A stretch of DNA of 64,000 nucleotides, taken from contig NZ_JAFMSX010000002.1 in assembly GCF_017916425.1 (NCBI RefSeq), positions 490,413-554,412 on the forward strand. Direction: 5' to 3'. Source of the DNA: Nocardioides sp. SYSU D00065 (GTDB taxonomy: Bacteria; Actinomycetota; Actinomycetes; Propionibacteriales; Nocardioidaceae). The translations under genes and the position numbers were made by a program. Below, one piece after another: positions 20,497 to 31,078 of the stretch (the stretch's first letter is position 1; every line of letters starts with the position of its first letter). Below the pieces are notes generated by a model. That model did no database searches. It worked only from the letters and a program-made list of their open reading frames with translations, and had not been told where the DNA came from.

Positions 20497-21888
20497 GTGC
20501 TGCGCGCCCACACCGTCGAGGACGTACGCCGCGCGGAGCAGGCCGCGATGGCGGTCCTGCCCGCGGGCGCGCTGATGCAGCGCGCCGCCGCCGGTCTGGC
20601 GGCGGCGGTCGTGGACCTGCTCGGTGGCGGCTACGGCCGGCGGGTGCTGCTGCTCGTGGGGCCCGGCGACAACGGCGGCGACGCCCTGTGGGCCGGTGCC
20701 CGGCTCGCGGGGCGGGGCGCTCGGGTGGAGGCCCTGCTGCTCGCCGAGCGGGTGCACGCCGCCGGCCTGTCCGCGCTCCGCGGCGCCGGGGGGCGCGCCA
20801 TCCGTGAGCTCGACGACCTCGACCCCGCCCCCGACCTGCTCGTCGACGGGATCGTCGGCATCGGCGGCCGTCCCGGCCTGCGGCCGGACGCGGTCGCGGC
20901 GCTGGAGCGCTTCGCCGGCGTCCCGGTCGTCGCCGTCGACGTGCCCTCAGGGCTCGACGTGGACTCCGGACGCATCGACGGCGAGCACGTCCGCGCCGAC
21001 CTGACCGTCACGTTCGGCACCCACAAGGTCGCCCACCTCGTCGACCCCGCCTCGACGGCGTGCGGTGCGCTGCACCTCGTCGACCTCGGGCTCGACCTGC
21101 CCGCGCCCGCCGTCGAGGCGCTCCAGCCGCACGACGTACGGGCCCTGCTGCCCCGGCCGGGGCCGTCGGCCCACAAGTACACCCGCGGCGTGGTCGGCGT
21201 GCGCGCCGGATCGAGCACCTACCCCGGCGCGGCGCTGCTGGCCGTCGCCGGCGCCAACACCGGCCTGGCCGGCATGGTGAGGTACGTCGGACCGGCCCAG
21301 GTCGCCGACACGGTCCGCAGCGCGCACCCCGAGGTCGTCGGCGCGGGCCGCGTCCAGGCGTGGGTGGTCGGCCCCGGGGGCGGGGACGACGCCGAGACGA
21401 TGCTCGCCGAGGCGAGTGCCGACGGCGTGCCGGTCGTCGTGGACGCCGACGCGCTGCGTCACGTGAGCGGGCCGGTGCCCGGCCGCGTGCTCACCCCGCA
21501 CGCCGGCGAGCTCGCCGCGATGCTGGGTGTCGAGCGGGCCGAGGTGGAGGCGGCGCCCTTCGACGCCGTGCGCTCCGCGGCCCGCCGGTGGGAGTGCGTG
21601 GTGCTGCTCAAGGGCCACCACACGCTGGTCGCCGACCCGCGCGGGCGGGTCCGCGCGACCACGACCGGCGTCCCGTGGCTGGCCACGGCGGGCGCGGGCG
21701 ACGTCCTCGCAGGAGTGGTGGGCGCGCTCGTGGCGGCGGGCCTCGAGCCGTACGACGCCGCGTCCGTGGGCTCGTGGCTGCACGGCGCCGCCGCGACCCG
21801 CGCCGCCGGGGGCGGCCCGCTGACAGCGAGCCGGGTCGCCGTCCAGATCCCCGGGTTGGTCCGCGAGACCCTCGCGGGTTTGGGATGA
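20497..21888 (+). CDS. nnr: Bifunctional NAD(P)HX epimerase/dehydratase
   Basis: This gene encodes 463 residues. It repairs hydrated NAD(P)H. The N-terminal epimerase (YjeF_N, about 1-215) shows 'VGPGDNGGDALWAGARLAGRG' and 'VDVPSGLDVDSGRI'. The C-terminal ADP-dependent dehydratase (about 225-463) shows 'HKYTRGVVGVRAGS', 'LTPHAGELAAMLG', 'LLKGHHTLVADPRG' and 'ATAGAGDVLAGVVGAL'. Most actinobacteria carry this fusion. The GTG start is one base past the acpS stop, so the two are translationally linked, as in the conserved acpS-nnr-alr order. Confidence 0.95.
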   Translation: MLRAHTVEDVRRAEQAAMAVLPAGALMQRAAAGLAAAVVDLLGGGYGRRVLLLVGPGDNGGDALWAGARLAGRGARVEALLLAERVHAAGLSALRGAGGRAIRELDDLDPAPDLLVDGIVGIGGRPGLRPDAVAALERFAGVPVVAVDVPSGLDVDSGRIDGEHVRADLTVTFGTHKVAHLVDPASTACGALHLVDLGLDLPAPAVEALQPHDVRALLPRPGPSAHKYTRGVVGVRAGSSTYPGAALLAVAGANTGLAGMVRYVGPAQVADTVRSAHPEVVGAGRVQAWVVGPGGGDDAETMLAEASADGVPVVVDADALRHVSGPVPGRVLTPHAGELAAMLGVERAEVEAAPFDAVRSAARRWECVVLLKGHHTLVADPRGRVRATTTGVPWLATAGAGDVLAGVVGALVAAGLEPYDAASVGSWLHGAAATRAAGGGPLTASRVAVQIPGLVRETLAGLG

Positions 21889-21896
21889 TCGGTCCC

Positions 21897-23078
21897 ATGC
21901 CCGATCTTGTGCCGCCTCGTGCCGAGATCGTCGTCGACGTCGCTGCCATCCGCGCCAACGTCCGGCTGCTCAAGGACCTGGTGAGCACCGAACGGCCGGT
22001 GCGGCTGATGGCCGTCGTCAAGGCCGACGGCTACGGCCACGGCATGGCGGAGGCAGCTGCCGCGGCCAGGTCGGGCGGCGCGGACTGGCTGGGCGTGGCC
22101 ACCATCGAGGAGGCGCTCGCGCTGCGCGCCGCGGGCGACCGCGGCCCGCTGCTGTGCTGGCTCAGCGCCCCCGGCGACGACTTCGCGGCCGCGGTGGCTG
22201 CGGACGTGGAGGTGACGGCCTACACGGTCGCCGAGCTCGACGCGATCGCCGCGGCCGGCCCGGCCCGGGTGCAGCTCAAGGTCGACACCGGCCTGTCCCG
22301 CGGTGGTGCGGTGCGCGCGGAGTGGGAGACGTTCTTCGCCGCCGCTGCCGCGCACGAGTCCGCCGGCCGGGTGCGGGTCACCGGCGTCTGGTCGCACTTC
22401 GCGGCGAGCGACGAGCCGGCGCACCCCGCCAACGACCAGCAGGAGGCGGCCTTCCGCGAGGCGTTGGCCCTCGCCGAGCAGGCGGGCCTGCGCCCGGACC
22501 TCGCCCACCTGGCCAACTCGGCGGCGGCGATCCTGCGGCCGTCGTCCCGGTTCGACCTGGTGCGCTGCGGGATCGCGGCCTACGGCCTGGACCCCGCTCC
22601 GGGCGTCACGCCGCGGCTCGGGCTGCGGCCGGCGATGACCGTGCGCGCGCGGCTGGTCATGAGCAAGCCGGTCGCCGCGGGCGACGGCGTCTCCTACGGC
22701 CACACCTGGCACGCCGAGCGCGACACGACGGTCGGCGTCGTCCCCCTCGGCTACGCGGACGGCATCCCGCGGGCGGCGGGCAACACCGCCTCGGTCTGGG
22801 TCGAGGACTCCCTCCGCCCGGTGCGCGGACGCGTCTGCATGGACCAGCTGGTGGTCGACCTGCACGGCGAGCTGCCGGCCCCCGGCACCGAGGTGGTCCT
22901 CCTCGGCCCCGGCGACCGCGGCGAGCCCACGGCGCAGGACTGGGCCGAGGCCGTGGGCACCATCAGCTACGAGGTCGTGACCCGCCTCGGCGGCCGCCTG
23001 GTGCGGCGCCACGTCGACAGCGACACCGACGCCACCTCCACCACCAGCGAGGCGACGACCGGAGGTGATGTGCGGTGA
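21897..23078 (+). CDS. alr: Alanine racemase
   Basis: This gene encodes 393 residues. It converts L- to D-alanine for peptidoglycan, using PLP. The PLP lysine is in 'MAVVKADGYGHGMAEAA' (about residue 41), and 'YGHTWHAERDTTVGVVPLGYADGIPR' region carries the opposing tyrosine and the phosphate contacts. 'RVCMDQLVVDL' is also diagnostic. Two starts are possible: ATG 21897, with a GATGAT hexamer seven bases before it, or ATG 21885, which overlaps the nnr stop as ATGA and adds four residues. The second would imply translational coupling. Confidence 0.96.
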   Translation: MPDLVPPRAEIVVDVAAIRANVRLLKDLVSTERPVRLMAVVKADGYGHGMAEAAAAARSGGADWLGVATIEEALALRAAGDRGPLLCWLSAPGDDFAAAVAADVEVTAYTVAELDAIAAAGPARVQLKVDTGLSRGGAVRAEWETFFAAAAAHESAGRVRVTGVWSHFAASDEPAHPANDQQEAAFREALALAEQAGLRPDLAHLANSAAAILRPSSRFDLVRCGIAAYGLDPAPGVTPRLGLRPAMTVRARLVMSKPVAAGDGVSYGHTWHAERDTTVGVVPLGYADGIPRAAGNTASVWVEDSLRPVRGRVCMDQLVVDLHGELPAPGTEVVLLGPGDRGEPTAQDWAEAVGTISYEVVTRLGGRLVRRHVDSDTDATSTTSEATTGGDVR

Positions 23079-24139
23079 GCGTCAAGGGCCGCATCTTCGG
23101 GACCGTCGTCGGCGCAGCCGGGCTGGTTGCCGCCGCCGGCGCGGTGGGCATCGCGCGCCAGAACCGGGTCATCGGGCACCGTGTGGCCGGCGAGCTGGTG
23201 GCCTTCGGCGAGCTGCGCAGCCCCGCCCGGGTGGTCGTCACCGACGACGCGCTGGACCTCCACGTGGAGATCGACGAGCCGGAGGACTTCGGGGGCGTCC
23301 CCGCCACCGAGGACGACCTCACCGTCGTCTTCGTGCACGGCTACGCACTCAACCTGGACTGCTGGCACTTCCAGCGCGCGGCCTACCGCGGCCAGGTGCG
23401 CACCGTCTTCTACGACCAGCGCAGCCACGGCCGCTCGCCCCGCTCCAGCGAGGAGCGGTGCACCATCGAGCAGCTGGGCCACGACCTGCGCCGCGTCATC
23501 GAGGACACCGTCCCGGGCCGGTGCGTCGTGATCGGCCACTCGATGGGCGGGATGAGCGTCATGTCGCTGGCCCAGCACCACCCGGAGCTGTTCGGCGACA
23601 CGGTCGTTGGCGCGGCCCTGATCTCCACCTCCGCAGGCGGGCTGGACCCGGGTCGGGTCCTGTTCCCGATGCTGCCGCTCGGCATGGGCGGCCGGTTCAT
23701 GGCGCGCGCGGTCCGCACCCTCGACCTCGGCCACCGGGTCGTCGACCTGGCCCGCTCGTGGGGGCACGCGGTGGCCGACGTGCTCACCGACCGCTACGCC
23801 TTCGGCGACGACGTGCCGGCCTCCCACGTGGAGTTCGTCTACTCGATGCTCGCCGCGACGCCGTTCGCGGTCGTGGCCGACTTCTACCCGGCGTTCGCGA
23901 CGCTGGACCACGCCGACCACCTCGAGCCGCTGGGACGGGTCCCGACCTCGGTGATCTGCGGGACCGCCGACAAGATCACCTCGGTCTCGCACAGCCGCGA
24001 GCTGCACAGCCGCATCCCCGGCTCCAGCCTCCTCGAGTGCGAGGGGGCCGGCCACATGGTGCTGCTCGAGCGGCACAAGGAGGTCACCGCCGAGCTCGAC
24101 GACCTCCTCTCCCTCGCGCAGGGGCAGGGGCTGCCGTGA
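23075..24139 (+). CDS. Alpha/beta-fold hydrolase, membrane-anchored
   Basis: This gene encodes 354 residues. A hydrophobic N-terminus (8-28, FGTVVGAAGLVAAAGAVGIA) probably anchors it to the membrane. The hydrolase core has 'TVVFVHGYALNLDCWHFQR' (oxyanion loop), the nucleophile elbow 'VVIGHSMGGMSVMSL', an acid near 'ICGTADKITSVSHS' and the His in 'CEGAGHMVLLERH'. The specificity is unknown; lipid or peptidoglycan-related esters are possible. GTG 23075 overlaps the alr stop (GTGA), and its own stop overlaps the next gene in the same way. A hydrolase between alr and tsaE is a common actinobacterial arrangement. Confidence 0.88.
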   Translation: MSVKGRIFGTVVGAAGLVAAAGAVGIARQNRVIGHRVAGELVAFGELRSPARVVVTDDALDLHVEIDEPEDFGGVPATEDDLTVVFVHGYALNLDCWHFQRAAYRGQVRTVFYDQRSHGRSPRSSEERCTIEQLGHDLRRVIEDTVPGRCVVIGHSMGGMSVMSLAQHHPELFGDTVVGAALISTSAGGLDPGRVLFPMLPLGMGGRFMARAVRTLDLGHRVVDLARSWGHAVADVLTDRYAFGDDVPASHVEFVYSMLAATPFAVVADFYPAFATLDHADHLEPLGRVPTSVICGTADKITSVSHSRELHSRIPGSSLLECEGAGHMVLLERHKEVTAELDDLLSLAQGQGLP

Positions 24140-25026
24140 GCGTCGTCGTACGCCGGGTCGGACCCGACGCGGCCGCCGAGGTGCTCGCCGTGGTGCGGGA
24201 GTCCTTCGGTGCCCGGCCCCCGCTCGACCCGCCGGCGGACGCGCTCGGCGAGGACCTCGACTCCGTACGTCGGCTGCTGAGCGTGCGCGGCGGCCTGCTG
24301 GCCACCGTGGACGACGTGCCGGTCGGCTGTGCCGTGCTCGACGTGCGCGGCGACGCCCTCGTGCTGCGACGCTTCGGCGTCACGCCCGCCGCGCAGGGCG
24401 GGGGAGTGGCCACCGCGCTGCTGGACGCCGCCCTCGACGCAGCCGTGGGGCGCTCGGCGATCGTCGTCCTCGCCCGCGAGGAGCTGCCGGCCACCGTCGC
24501 GTTCTGGCAGCGCCACGGCTTCGTCGAGACCGCGCGGGTCCCCCCGTGCGTGGAGCTGTCGCTGCAGCTGCCCACGACGTTCGAGGCGCCGGACGCCGAG
24601 ACCATGCGCGGCCTGGGCGAACGGGTCGGCCGCACCCTGGTGGCGGGCGACCTCGTGGTGCTGACCGGCGAGCTGGGCGCCGGCAAGACCACCTTCACGC
24701 AGGGTCTCGGCACCGGCCTGCAGGTGCGCGGGGGCGTCACCTCGCCGACGTTCGTCATCGCGCGCGTGCATCCCTCGCTGGTCGCTGGACCCGACCTCGT
24801 GCACGTCGACGCCTACCGGCTCGGGGGGCTCGACGAGCTCGACGACCTCGACCTGGACGCGTCCTTGGACTCGGCGGTCACGGTCGTGGAGTGGGGTGCG
24901 GGGCTGGCCGAGGCCCTGGCCGAGGCGCGCCTGGAGGTCGTCATCGAGCGTGGGCTCGGGGACCGCCCCGACGGCGACGAGATCGATCCCCGTCGGGTTT
25001 CCCTGCGCTGGGTCGTCGGACAGTAG
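24136..25026 (+). CDS. tsaE: GNAT-TsaE fusion: N-terminal acetyltransferase domain with t6A ATPase TsaE
   Basis: This gene encodes 296 residues, about twice the length of a stand-alone TsaE. Residues 1-138 are a GNAT domain ('RRFGVTPAAQGGGVATALLD' at about 78-97, 'FWQRHGFVETARVP'). From about 150 the TsaE ATPase follows, with the Walker A 'LTGELGAGKTTFTQGLG' near 175-190, 'VTSPTFVIARV', 'HVDAYRL' and 'VVEWGAG'. TsaE drives cycles of threonylcarbamoyl-AMP transfer to tRNA A37 together with TsaB and TsaD encoded next. GTG 24136 overlaps the hydrolase stop. No stop codon or start signal is seen between the two domains, so the fusion is real in this sequence. Confidence 0.92.
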   Translation: MSVVVRRVGPDAAAEVLAVVRESFGARPPLDPPADALGEDLDSVRRLLSVRGGLLATVDDVPVGCAVLDVRGDALVLRRFGVTPAAQGGGVATALLDAALDAAVGRSAIVVLAREELPATVAFWQRHGFVETARVPPCVELSLQLPTTFEAPDAETMRGLGERVGRTLVAGDLVVLTGELGAGKTTFTQGLGTGLQVRGGVTSPTFVIARVHPSLVAGPDLVHVDAYRLGGLDELDDLDLDASLDSAVTVVEWGAGLAEALAEARLEVVIERGLGDRPDGDEIDPRRVSLRWVVGQ

Positions 25027-25036
25027 CCTCGACGCC

Positions 25037-25675
25037 GTGCTCCTCGCCTTCGACACCGCGACCCCGCTCGTGACCGTCGCCCTCCACGACGGCGAGCGGG
25101 TGCTCGTCGAGCTCTCCTCCGAGCAGCCGATGAAGCACGGCGAGCACCTCGCGCCGCTCATCGAGCGCGCCCTCGACGAGGCGGGAGCGGTGCGGCAGGA
25201 CCTCACCGCCATCGCGGTCGGCGTCGGCCCCGGTCCCTTCACCGGGCTGCGCGTCGGTGTCGTGACCGCGCGGACGCTGGGCTTCGTGCTGGACGTCCCG
25301 GTCTACGGGGTCTGCTCCCTCGACGTGATCGCCCTCGAGGTCGTCGGCACCGGCGCGGCGCCGGGCAGCTACCTGGTGGCCACCGACGCGCGGCGCAAGG
25401 AGGTCTACCTCGCCTCCTACGACGCCGACGGCCGGCGGCTCGAGGGTCCGGTCGTCACCCGGCCCGCCGAGGTGGCCACCGACGCCCCGGTCGCCGGCGC
25501 GGGCCCCGCGCTGTACCCCGAGGCCTTTCCGCACGCGATCACGCCGAGCCGGCCGGGCGCCGGCTGGCTGGCGGCGGGGGTGAGCTCGGAGCTCGTAGAC
25601 TTGCTGGACCCCGAGCCCCTCTACCTGCGGCGTCCCGACGCGGTCGCCGGCGCACCCAGAAAGCCCGTGTCGTGA
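25037..25675 (+). CDS. tsaB: tRNA t6A modification protein TsaB
   Basis: This gene encodes 212 residues. It is an inactive relative of TsaD that scaffolds the TsaBDE complex. 'LLAFDTATPLVTVALHDG', 'KHGEHLAPLIERAL', 'VGVGPGPFTGLRVGVVTART' and 'VATDARRKEVYLASYD' are diagnostic. The GTG at 25037 has TAGCCT seven bases upstream, so besides being in the operon it may have its own leaderless promoter inside the end of tsaE. Its stop overlaps the rimI start (GTGA). Confidence 0.95.
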   Translation: MLLAFDTATPLVTVALHDGERVLVELSSEQPMKHGEHLAPLIERALDEAGAVRQDLTAIAVGVGPGPFTGLRVGVVTARTLGFVLDVPVYGVCSLDVIALEVVGTGAAPGSYLVATDARRKEVYLASYDADGRRLEGPVVTRPAEVATDAPVAGAGPALYPEAFPHAITPSRPGAGWLAAGVSSELVDLLDPEPLYLRRPDAVAGAPRKPVS

Positions 25676-26127
25676 TCCGTCCCGCCTCCCTGGCCGACCT
25701 GCCGGCCCTTGTCGCGCTGGAGCAGGAGCTCTTCGGCCCCGACGCCTGGAGCGAGGCGCTGATCCGCCAGGAGATCGAGGGCCCGGGACGGCGCTTCGTC
25801 GTGGCCGACGACCTCTCCGGCTACGCCGTGACGATGACGGGCGGCGACATCGTCGACCTGCTGCGCATCGGCGTACGTCCCGACGCACGGCGCACCGGCA
25901 TCGCGTCGCGGCTGCTCGACGAGCTGCTCGTCGACACCGAGCACGCCTCGCGCATGCTGCTCGAGGTGAGCGTGACCAACGCGGCGGCGCTCCGGTTCTA
26001 CGTCGCTCGGCAGTTCAGCGTGATCGACGTGCGTCCGCACTACTACCGCGACGGGTCCGAGGCGCTGGTCATGTGCCGCTGGCTGCCCGGTGCCGCGCGG
26101 CAGGACACGGCGACCGCCCATGACTGA
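25672..26127 (+). CDS. rimI: Ribosomal-protein-alanine N-acetyltransferase RimI
   Basis: This gene encodes 151 residues. It is a single GNAT domain with '[20 protein letters not shown]' (acetyl-CoA loop), '[20 protein letters not shown]' and '[15 protein letters not shown]', the RimI signature for N-terminal acetylation of S18 and other proteins. It starts by overlapping tsaB and itself overlaps tsaD by 8 bases, the standard tsaB-rimI-tsaD order. Confidence 0.94.
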   Translation: MIRPASLADLPALVALEQELFGPDAWSEALIRQEIEGPGRRFVVADDLSGYAVTMTGGDIVDLLRIGVRPDARRTGIASRLLDELLVDTEHASRMLLEVSVTNAAALRFYVARQFSVIDVRPHYYRDGSEALVMCRWLPGAARQDTATAHD

Positions 26128-27166
26128 CGAGCCCCTGGTCCTCGGCATCGAGACCTCATGCGACGAGACCGGCGTCGGGATCGTGCGCGGCCACACGCTG
26201 CTGGCCGACACCGTCGCGAGCAGCGTCGAGGAGCACGCGCGCTTCGGCGGGGTGGTGCCCGAAGTCGCCAGCCGCGCCCACCTCGAGGCCATGGTCCCCA
26301 CCATCGAACGGGCCGCCGAGACCGCCGGGATCTCGCTGACCGACATCGACGCGGTGGCGGTCACCAGCGGGCCGGGGCTCGCCGGCGCGCTGCTGGTCGG
26401 CGTGGCGAGCGCCAAGGCGCTCGCGCTGGGGCTCGGCAAGCCGATCTACGGCGTCAACCACCTCGCCGCCCACGTCGCGGTCGACCAGCTCGAGCACGGC
26501 CCGCTGCCGGAGCCGTGCCTGGCGATGCTGGTCTCCGGTGGGCACTCCAGCCTGCTCGAGGTCACCGACGTGACGGTGGGCGTCGAGCCGATGGGCTCGA
26601 CCATCGACGACGCGGCGGGCGAGGCCTTCGACAAGGTCGCCCGGCTGCTCGGCCTGCCCTTCCCCGGCGGCCCCCACATCGACCGCGCAGCCCGCAGCGG
26701 CAACAGCGTGGCCATCGACTTCCCGCGCGGGCTCACCAGCCGCCGCGACCTCGAGCGGCACCGCTTCGACTTCTCCTTCTCCGGCCTCAAGACGGCCGTC
26801 GCGCGCTGGGTGGAGACCCAGCAGCGCGAGGGCGCCAGCATCGACGTGGCCGACGTGGCCGCCTCCTTCCAGGAGGCGGTGTGCGACGTGCTGACCCGCA
26901 AGGCCGTCGACGCCGCCTCGAGCCGGGGCATCGAGGACATCCTCATCGGCGGTGGCGTCGCCGCCAACAGCCGGCTGCGCGCGATGGCCGAGGAGCGGGC
27001 CGCGGCAGCCGGGATCCGGGTGCGGGTGCCCCGGCCGGGCCTGTGCACGGACAACGGTGCCATGGTCGCCGCACTGGGTGCCGAGCTCGTCGCGCGAGGC
27101 CGTACGCCCTCCCTGCTCGACCTGCCGGCGGACTCCTCGCAGCCGATCACCACCGTCGTGGCCTGA
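26120..27166 (+). CDS. tsaD: tRNA N6-threonylcarbamoyladenosine transferase TsaD
   Basis: This gene encodes 348 residues. It is the catalytic subunit that transfers threonylcarbamoyl to A37 of ANN-decoding tRNAs. '[16 protein letters not shown]', '[15 protein letters not shown]', the metal-binding '[11 protein letters not shown]', '[12 protein letters not shown]', '[20 protein letters not shown]' and '[12 protein letters not shown]' are all present. It ends the cell-wall/cofactor/t6A operon and is followed by a hairpin. In mycobacteria groES comes next; here about 10 kb of other genes intervene. Confidence 0.97.
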   Translation: MTDEPLVLGIETSCDETGVGIVRGHTLLADTVASSVEEHARFGGVVPEVASRAHLEAMVPTIERAAETAGISLTDIDAVAVTSGPGLAGALLVGVASAKALALGLGKPIYGVNHLAAHVAVDQLEHGPLPEPCLAMLVSGGHSSLLEVTDVTVGVEPMGSTIDDAAGEAFDKVARLLGLPFPGGPHIDRAARSGNSVAIDFPRGLTSRRDLERHRFDFSFSGLKTAVARWVETQQREGASIDVADVAASFQEAVCDVLTRKAVDAASSRGIEDILIGGGVAANSRLRAMAEERAAAAGIRVRVPRPGLCTDNGAMVAALGAELVARGRTPSLLDLPADSSQPITTVVA

Positions 27167-27181
27167 GCTGTCGGACGACGA

Positions 27182-27205
27182 AGGCCCCCGCCGGAGCGGG
27201 GGCCT
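27182..27205. terminator. Terminator between convergent tsaD and the ESX-like gene
   Basis: AGGCCCCCGC and GCGGGGGCCT form a 10-bp stem with loop CGGA, 15 bases past the tsaD stop. It can serve both strands. Confidence 0.8.
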
Positions 27206-27233
27206 CCGTCATGCGGAGCCGGGTGCGGCGGCC

Positions 27234-28736
<1,503 letters not shown>

Positions 28737-28739
28737 GTC

Positions 28740-29147
28740 TCAGTTCTCCTCGGTCGGCAGCTGGCAGGAGCTGTCGTTGAACGTGGGTGCCGCGACGCAC
28801 GCCGTGGAGGCCTCGATGAGGTTCATGGTCGCGGCGGTCTGCTCGGTGGTGCGCTCCATGTCCTGGCTGAAGGCCTCGACCGAGGTCCCCATCCCGCGGA
28901 GGCCGGCGACCATCTTCTTGAGCTCCTCGGCGACGGCCGTGTGGGCCATCTCCACGTTGGTGCCCAGCCGGTAGCCGCCGGTGTAGGACTCACCGAACGA
29001 TGTCGTGGGCACCGGTGTGATCGGGTCGGCCTCGAGCCCCTCGGCTGCGTGGTCGAACGACGTCATCAACGAGGCGATCGTGTCCGGGTCGATGTTGAGG
29101 CCCACCATGGTCTGGTTGAGCAGTTCCCGGTCTTCAAGCGGCAGCAT
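28740..29147 (-). CDS. Small helical ESX/WXG100-like protein
   Basis: This gene encodes 135 residues, with no signal peptide and an overall helix-turn-helix pattern. 'VEMAHTAVAEELKKMVAGLR' and 'VEAFSQDMERTTEQTAAT' form the second helix. The central 'SFGESYTGGYRLG' resembles the turn region of WXG100-type or ESX-associated proteins, though a strict WxG is absent. The C-terminus has two cysteines and an acidic end. ATG 29147 is preceded by GAAAGGA. It is the promoter-proximal gene of a two-gene unit with the 500-residue protein, consistent with a heterodimeric type VII substrate pair. This is an inference from size, pairing and helix content. Confidence 0.62.
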   Translation of the reverse strand: MLPLEDRELLNQTMVGLNIDPDTIASLMTSFDHAAEGLEADPITPVPTTSFGESYTGGYRLGTNVEMAHTAVAEELKKMVAGLRGMGTSVEAFSQDMERTTEQTAATMNLIEASTACVAAPTFNDSSCQLPTEEN

Positions 29148-29240
29148 GGTGTGTCCTTTCCCCCTTGGTCCACCGTCAAAACCACCCTAGGCGCACGATG
29201 TGCGAGATGCACCGCGAACGGAGGTGACTAGGCTCGCGCC

Positions 29241-29864
29241 ATGACTTCTCGGATGTCGCTGCGCCGTGCTCCGACCGTCGCCGGAGCCGTCCTCCTGCTG
29301 CTCCTGACCGGGTGCGGGTCGGGCTCCGACGACGCGGGTGCCGAGGGCCCGTCCGGCGGCGAGACCTCGACCACTGCGTCCGGCTCCCCGTCGCCGTCGG
29401 TCGAGGTGCCGAGTCCGCCGCCGACGGCGGAGCCGGCCGACGGGCCGCTGATCCGCACGGAGGGCGCCACCATCCGCGGCCTGAAGACGTACAGGCGGGT
29501 CTCGGACTTCGGCGTGCTCCAGGGCTACCGCGACGACCAGAGCGCGCTGTCCTTCCTCCCCGGCTACACCGACGCCCCGTCCCTCGACGCCTTCGCCCGG
29601 CAGTACAAGCGGGTCGCCACCGACGGCAACCGGCTCGAGCGCGTCGAGGACGTGGTCGTCGGCGGTGAGTACAACGCCTGGCACATGCTCGACCGCAGCG
29701 ACCCCACGGAGGAGGGGCACGTCTTCGGCGTGATGTTCCTCGACGGGTCGTGGACCATCCACATCAGCTTCTACGAGCAGGGCGAGCCGCGACCGCTGGA
29801 CGAGCAGGAGCGCCAGGAGGTCATCGACAGCATCCTCGCCAGCTTCGAGCCGACCTTCGCCTAG
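29241..29864 (+). CDS. Hypothetical lipoprotein
   Basis: This gene encodes 207 residues. The signal peptide ends in the lipobox 'LLLLTGC' (Cys24), followed by a Ser/Pro-rich linker to about 65. The mature domain ('YRRVSDFGVLQGYRDDQSAL', 'NRLERVEDVVVGGEYNAW', 'IHISFYEQGEPRPLDEQERQ') is an alpha/beta domain without a recognisable catalytic motif. TAGGCT lies six bases before the ATG, giving a probable leaderless transcript. It is divergent from the ESX-like pair and its stop overlaps the convergent propeller gene by CTAG. Confidence 0.7.
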   Translation: MTSRMSLRRAPTVAGAVLLLLLTGCGSGSDDAGAEGPSGGETSTTASGSPSPSVEVPSPPPTAEPADGPLIRTEGATIRGLKTYRRVSDFGVLQGYRDDQSALSFLPGYTDAPSLDAFARQYKRVATDGNRLERVEDVVVGGEYNAWHMLDRSDPTEEGHVFGVMFLDGSWTIHISFYEQGEPRPLDEQERQEVIDSILASFEPTFA

Positions 29865-31078
29865 CTCGCGGCCAGCTTGAGCGCCACTGCTCCCGGCTCG
29901 ACGGTGGTCGCCGGGGCGCTCAGCCGCTCGACGGTCCCGTCGAGACCGAGGCGTACGACGTACTGCTGGTTGTTGCTGACCATCGTGGCGACCACCGTCT
30001 CCTCGTCCTCCCACGCCACCTCCGGATCGATCATCACGATGCTGCGCCGGGCGCCGGCCATCTCGAAGTCGACCACCGGCTCGCCCGTCGCCGCGTCGAG
30101 GAGGGACACGGTCGGGGATCCGTTGCCGCCGTCGAGGTAGCTGGCGAACGCGGCGACGTGCCGTCCGTCGGGGCTGAACGCGCCGAGCGAGTGCTCGCAC
30201 GTCCGCCAGGCGACGTCGCCGGTCGCCGCGTCGCTCACCTGCCAGCACGAGCCGTCGCCGCTGACGCTGGTCTGCCCGGCCACCTGGCCGGTGGCCGCGG
30301 ACGACGCCTCGGGCCGGAGAAAGCCTGGAAGAGGACTCGTGCTGCCGTCGGCGCCCAGCACGAGCGTCGTCTCCTCGCCGGTCGCCGGATCGGTCCGGGC
30401 CACGACGAGCCCGTCGTCGGGCAGGAACCCGACCACCCGGACGTCGGCGCCCACCGGCCCGGCGGGCACGGCCGTACGCCGCTCCTCGCGGGCGCCGTCG
30501 CGGTCGGCGTCGACGACGGCCCAGCGGGTGCCGTCGCGCTCGGCCCAGGCGATCCGCGAGCCGTCCGGCGAGACGCTGAGCGCACTGGTGGGACCGCGCT
30601 CGTCGAGGACCTCGAACCGGTCGTCGAGGACTCGGACGGTGCGCGCGCCCTCGACGTTGACCACCGCGAGCCAGCCGGCGAGGTAGGGGGTGAGCTGGTC
30701 GTATCTCTCCGGCAGCGGCGTGACCTCGCCGCCGGCGATCAGGCTGGGGGTGTCCACGTCGAGCAGCGCGACGCCGAGGGAGTCGGTCACCGGAGCGCTG
30801 CGCGTGTCGATGAGCACCGGACCCGCGGGGGCGGGCACAGGGGACTGCGTGGCCGGCGGGACGTCGCTGCGCTGGGCGGGACCGGTGATCGCGAGGCCGA
30901 CGGAGCCGACGACGGCGAGGGCGGCCGCGACGGCGGCGCCCGCGACGGCGGTGCGGCGGCGCTGGATGCGGCCCGCGCGCCGGCGGACGTCGTCCACGGT
31001 CAGCGGCGGGTGGTGCAGCGGGTCGACCCGGCGGTGCAGGGCGTCGCGGACCTGGTCCTCGAGGGGAGTGTGGGTCAT
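29861..31078 (-). CDS. Membrane-anchored beta-propeller-like protein, partner of the SigE-family sigma factor
   Basis: This gene encodes 405 residues. A cytosolic N-terminus (1-42, rich in Arg/His, 'LEDQVRDALHRRVDPLHHPP') is followed by one membrane segment (43-65) and an outer domain made of repeated blades ('LSVSPDGSRIAWAERDG', 'GAFSPDGRHVAAFAS'), as in PD40/WD40-like propellers. Its ATG overlaps the stop of the sigma gene (ATGA). The arrangement suggests an anti-sigma or sensor role, with the N-terminal tail holding the sigma factor and the propeller sensing outside the cell. It has no classical zinc-binding anti-sigma motif. A paralogous pair lies at 39843-41698. Confidence 0.72.
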   Translation of the reverse strand: MTHTPLEDQVRDALHRRVDPLHHPPLTVDDVRRRAGRIQRRRTAVAGAAVAAALAVVGSVGLAITGPAQRSDVPPATQSPVPAPAGPVLIDTRSAPVTDSLGVALLDVDTPSLIAGGEVTPLPERYDQLTPYLAGWLAVVNVEGARTVRVLDDRFEVLDERGPTSALSVSPDGSRIAWAERDGTRWAVVDADRDGAREERRTAVPAGPVGADVRVVGFLPDDGLVVARTDPATGEETTLVLGADGSTSPLPGFLRPEASSAATGQVAGQTSVSGDGSCWQVSDAATGDVAWRTCEHSLGAFSPDGRHVAAFASYLDGGNGSPTVSLLDAATGEPVVDFEMAGARRSIVMIDPEVAWEDEETVVATMVSNNQQYVVRLGLDGTVERLSAPATTVEPGAVALKLAAS

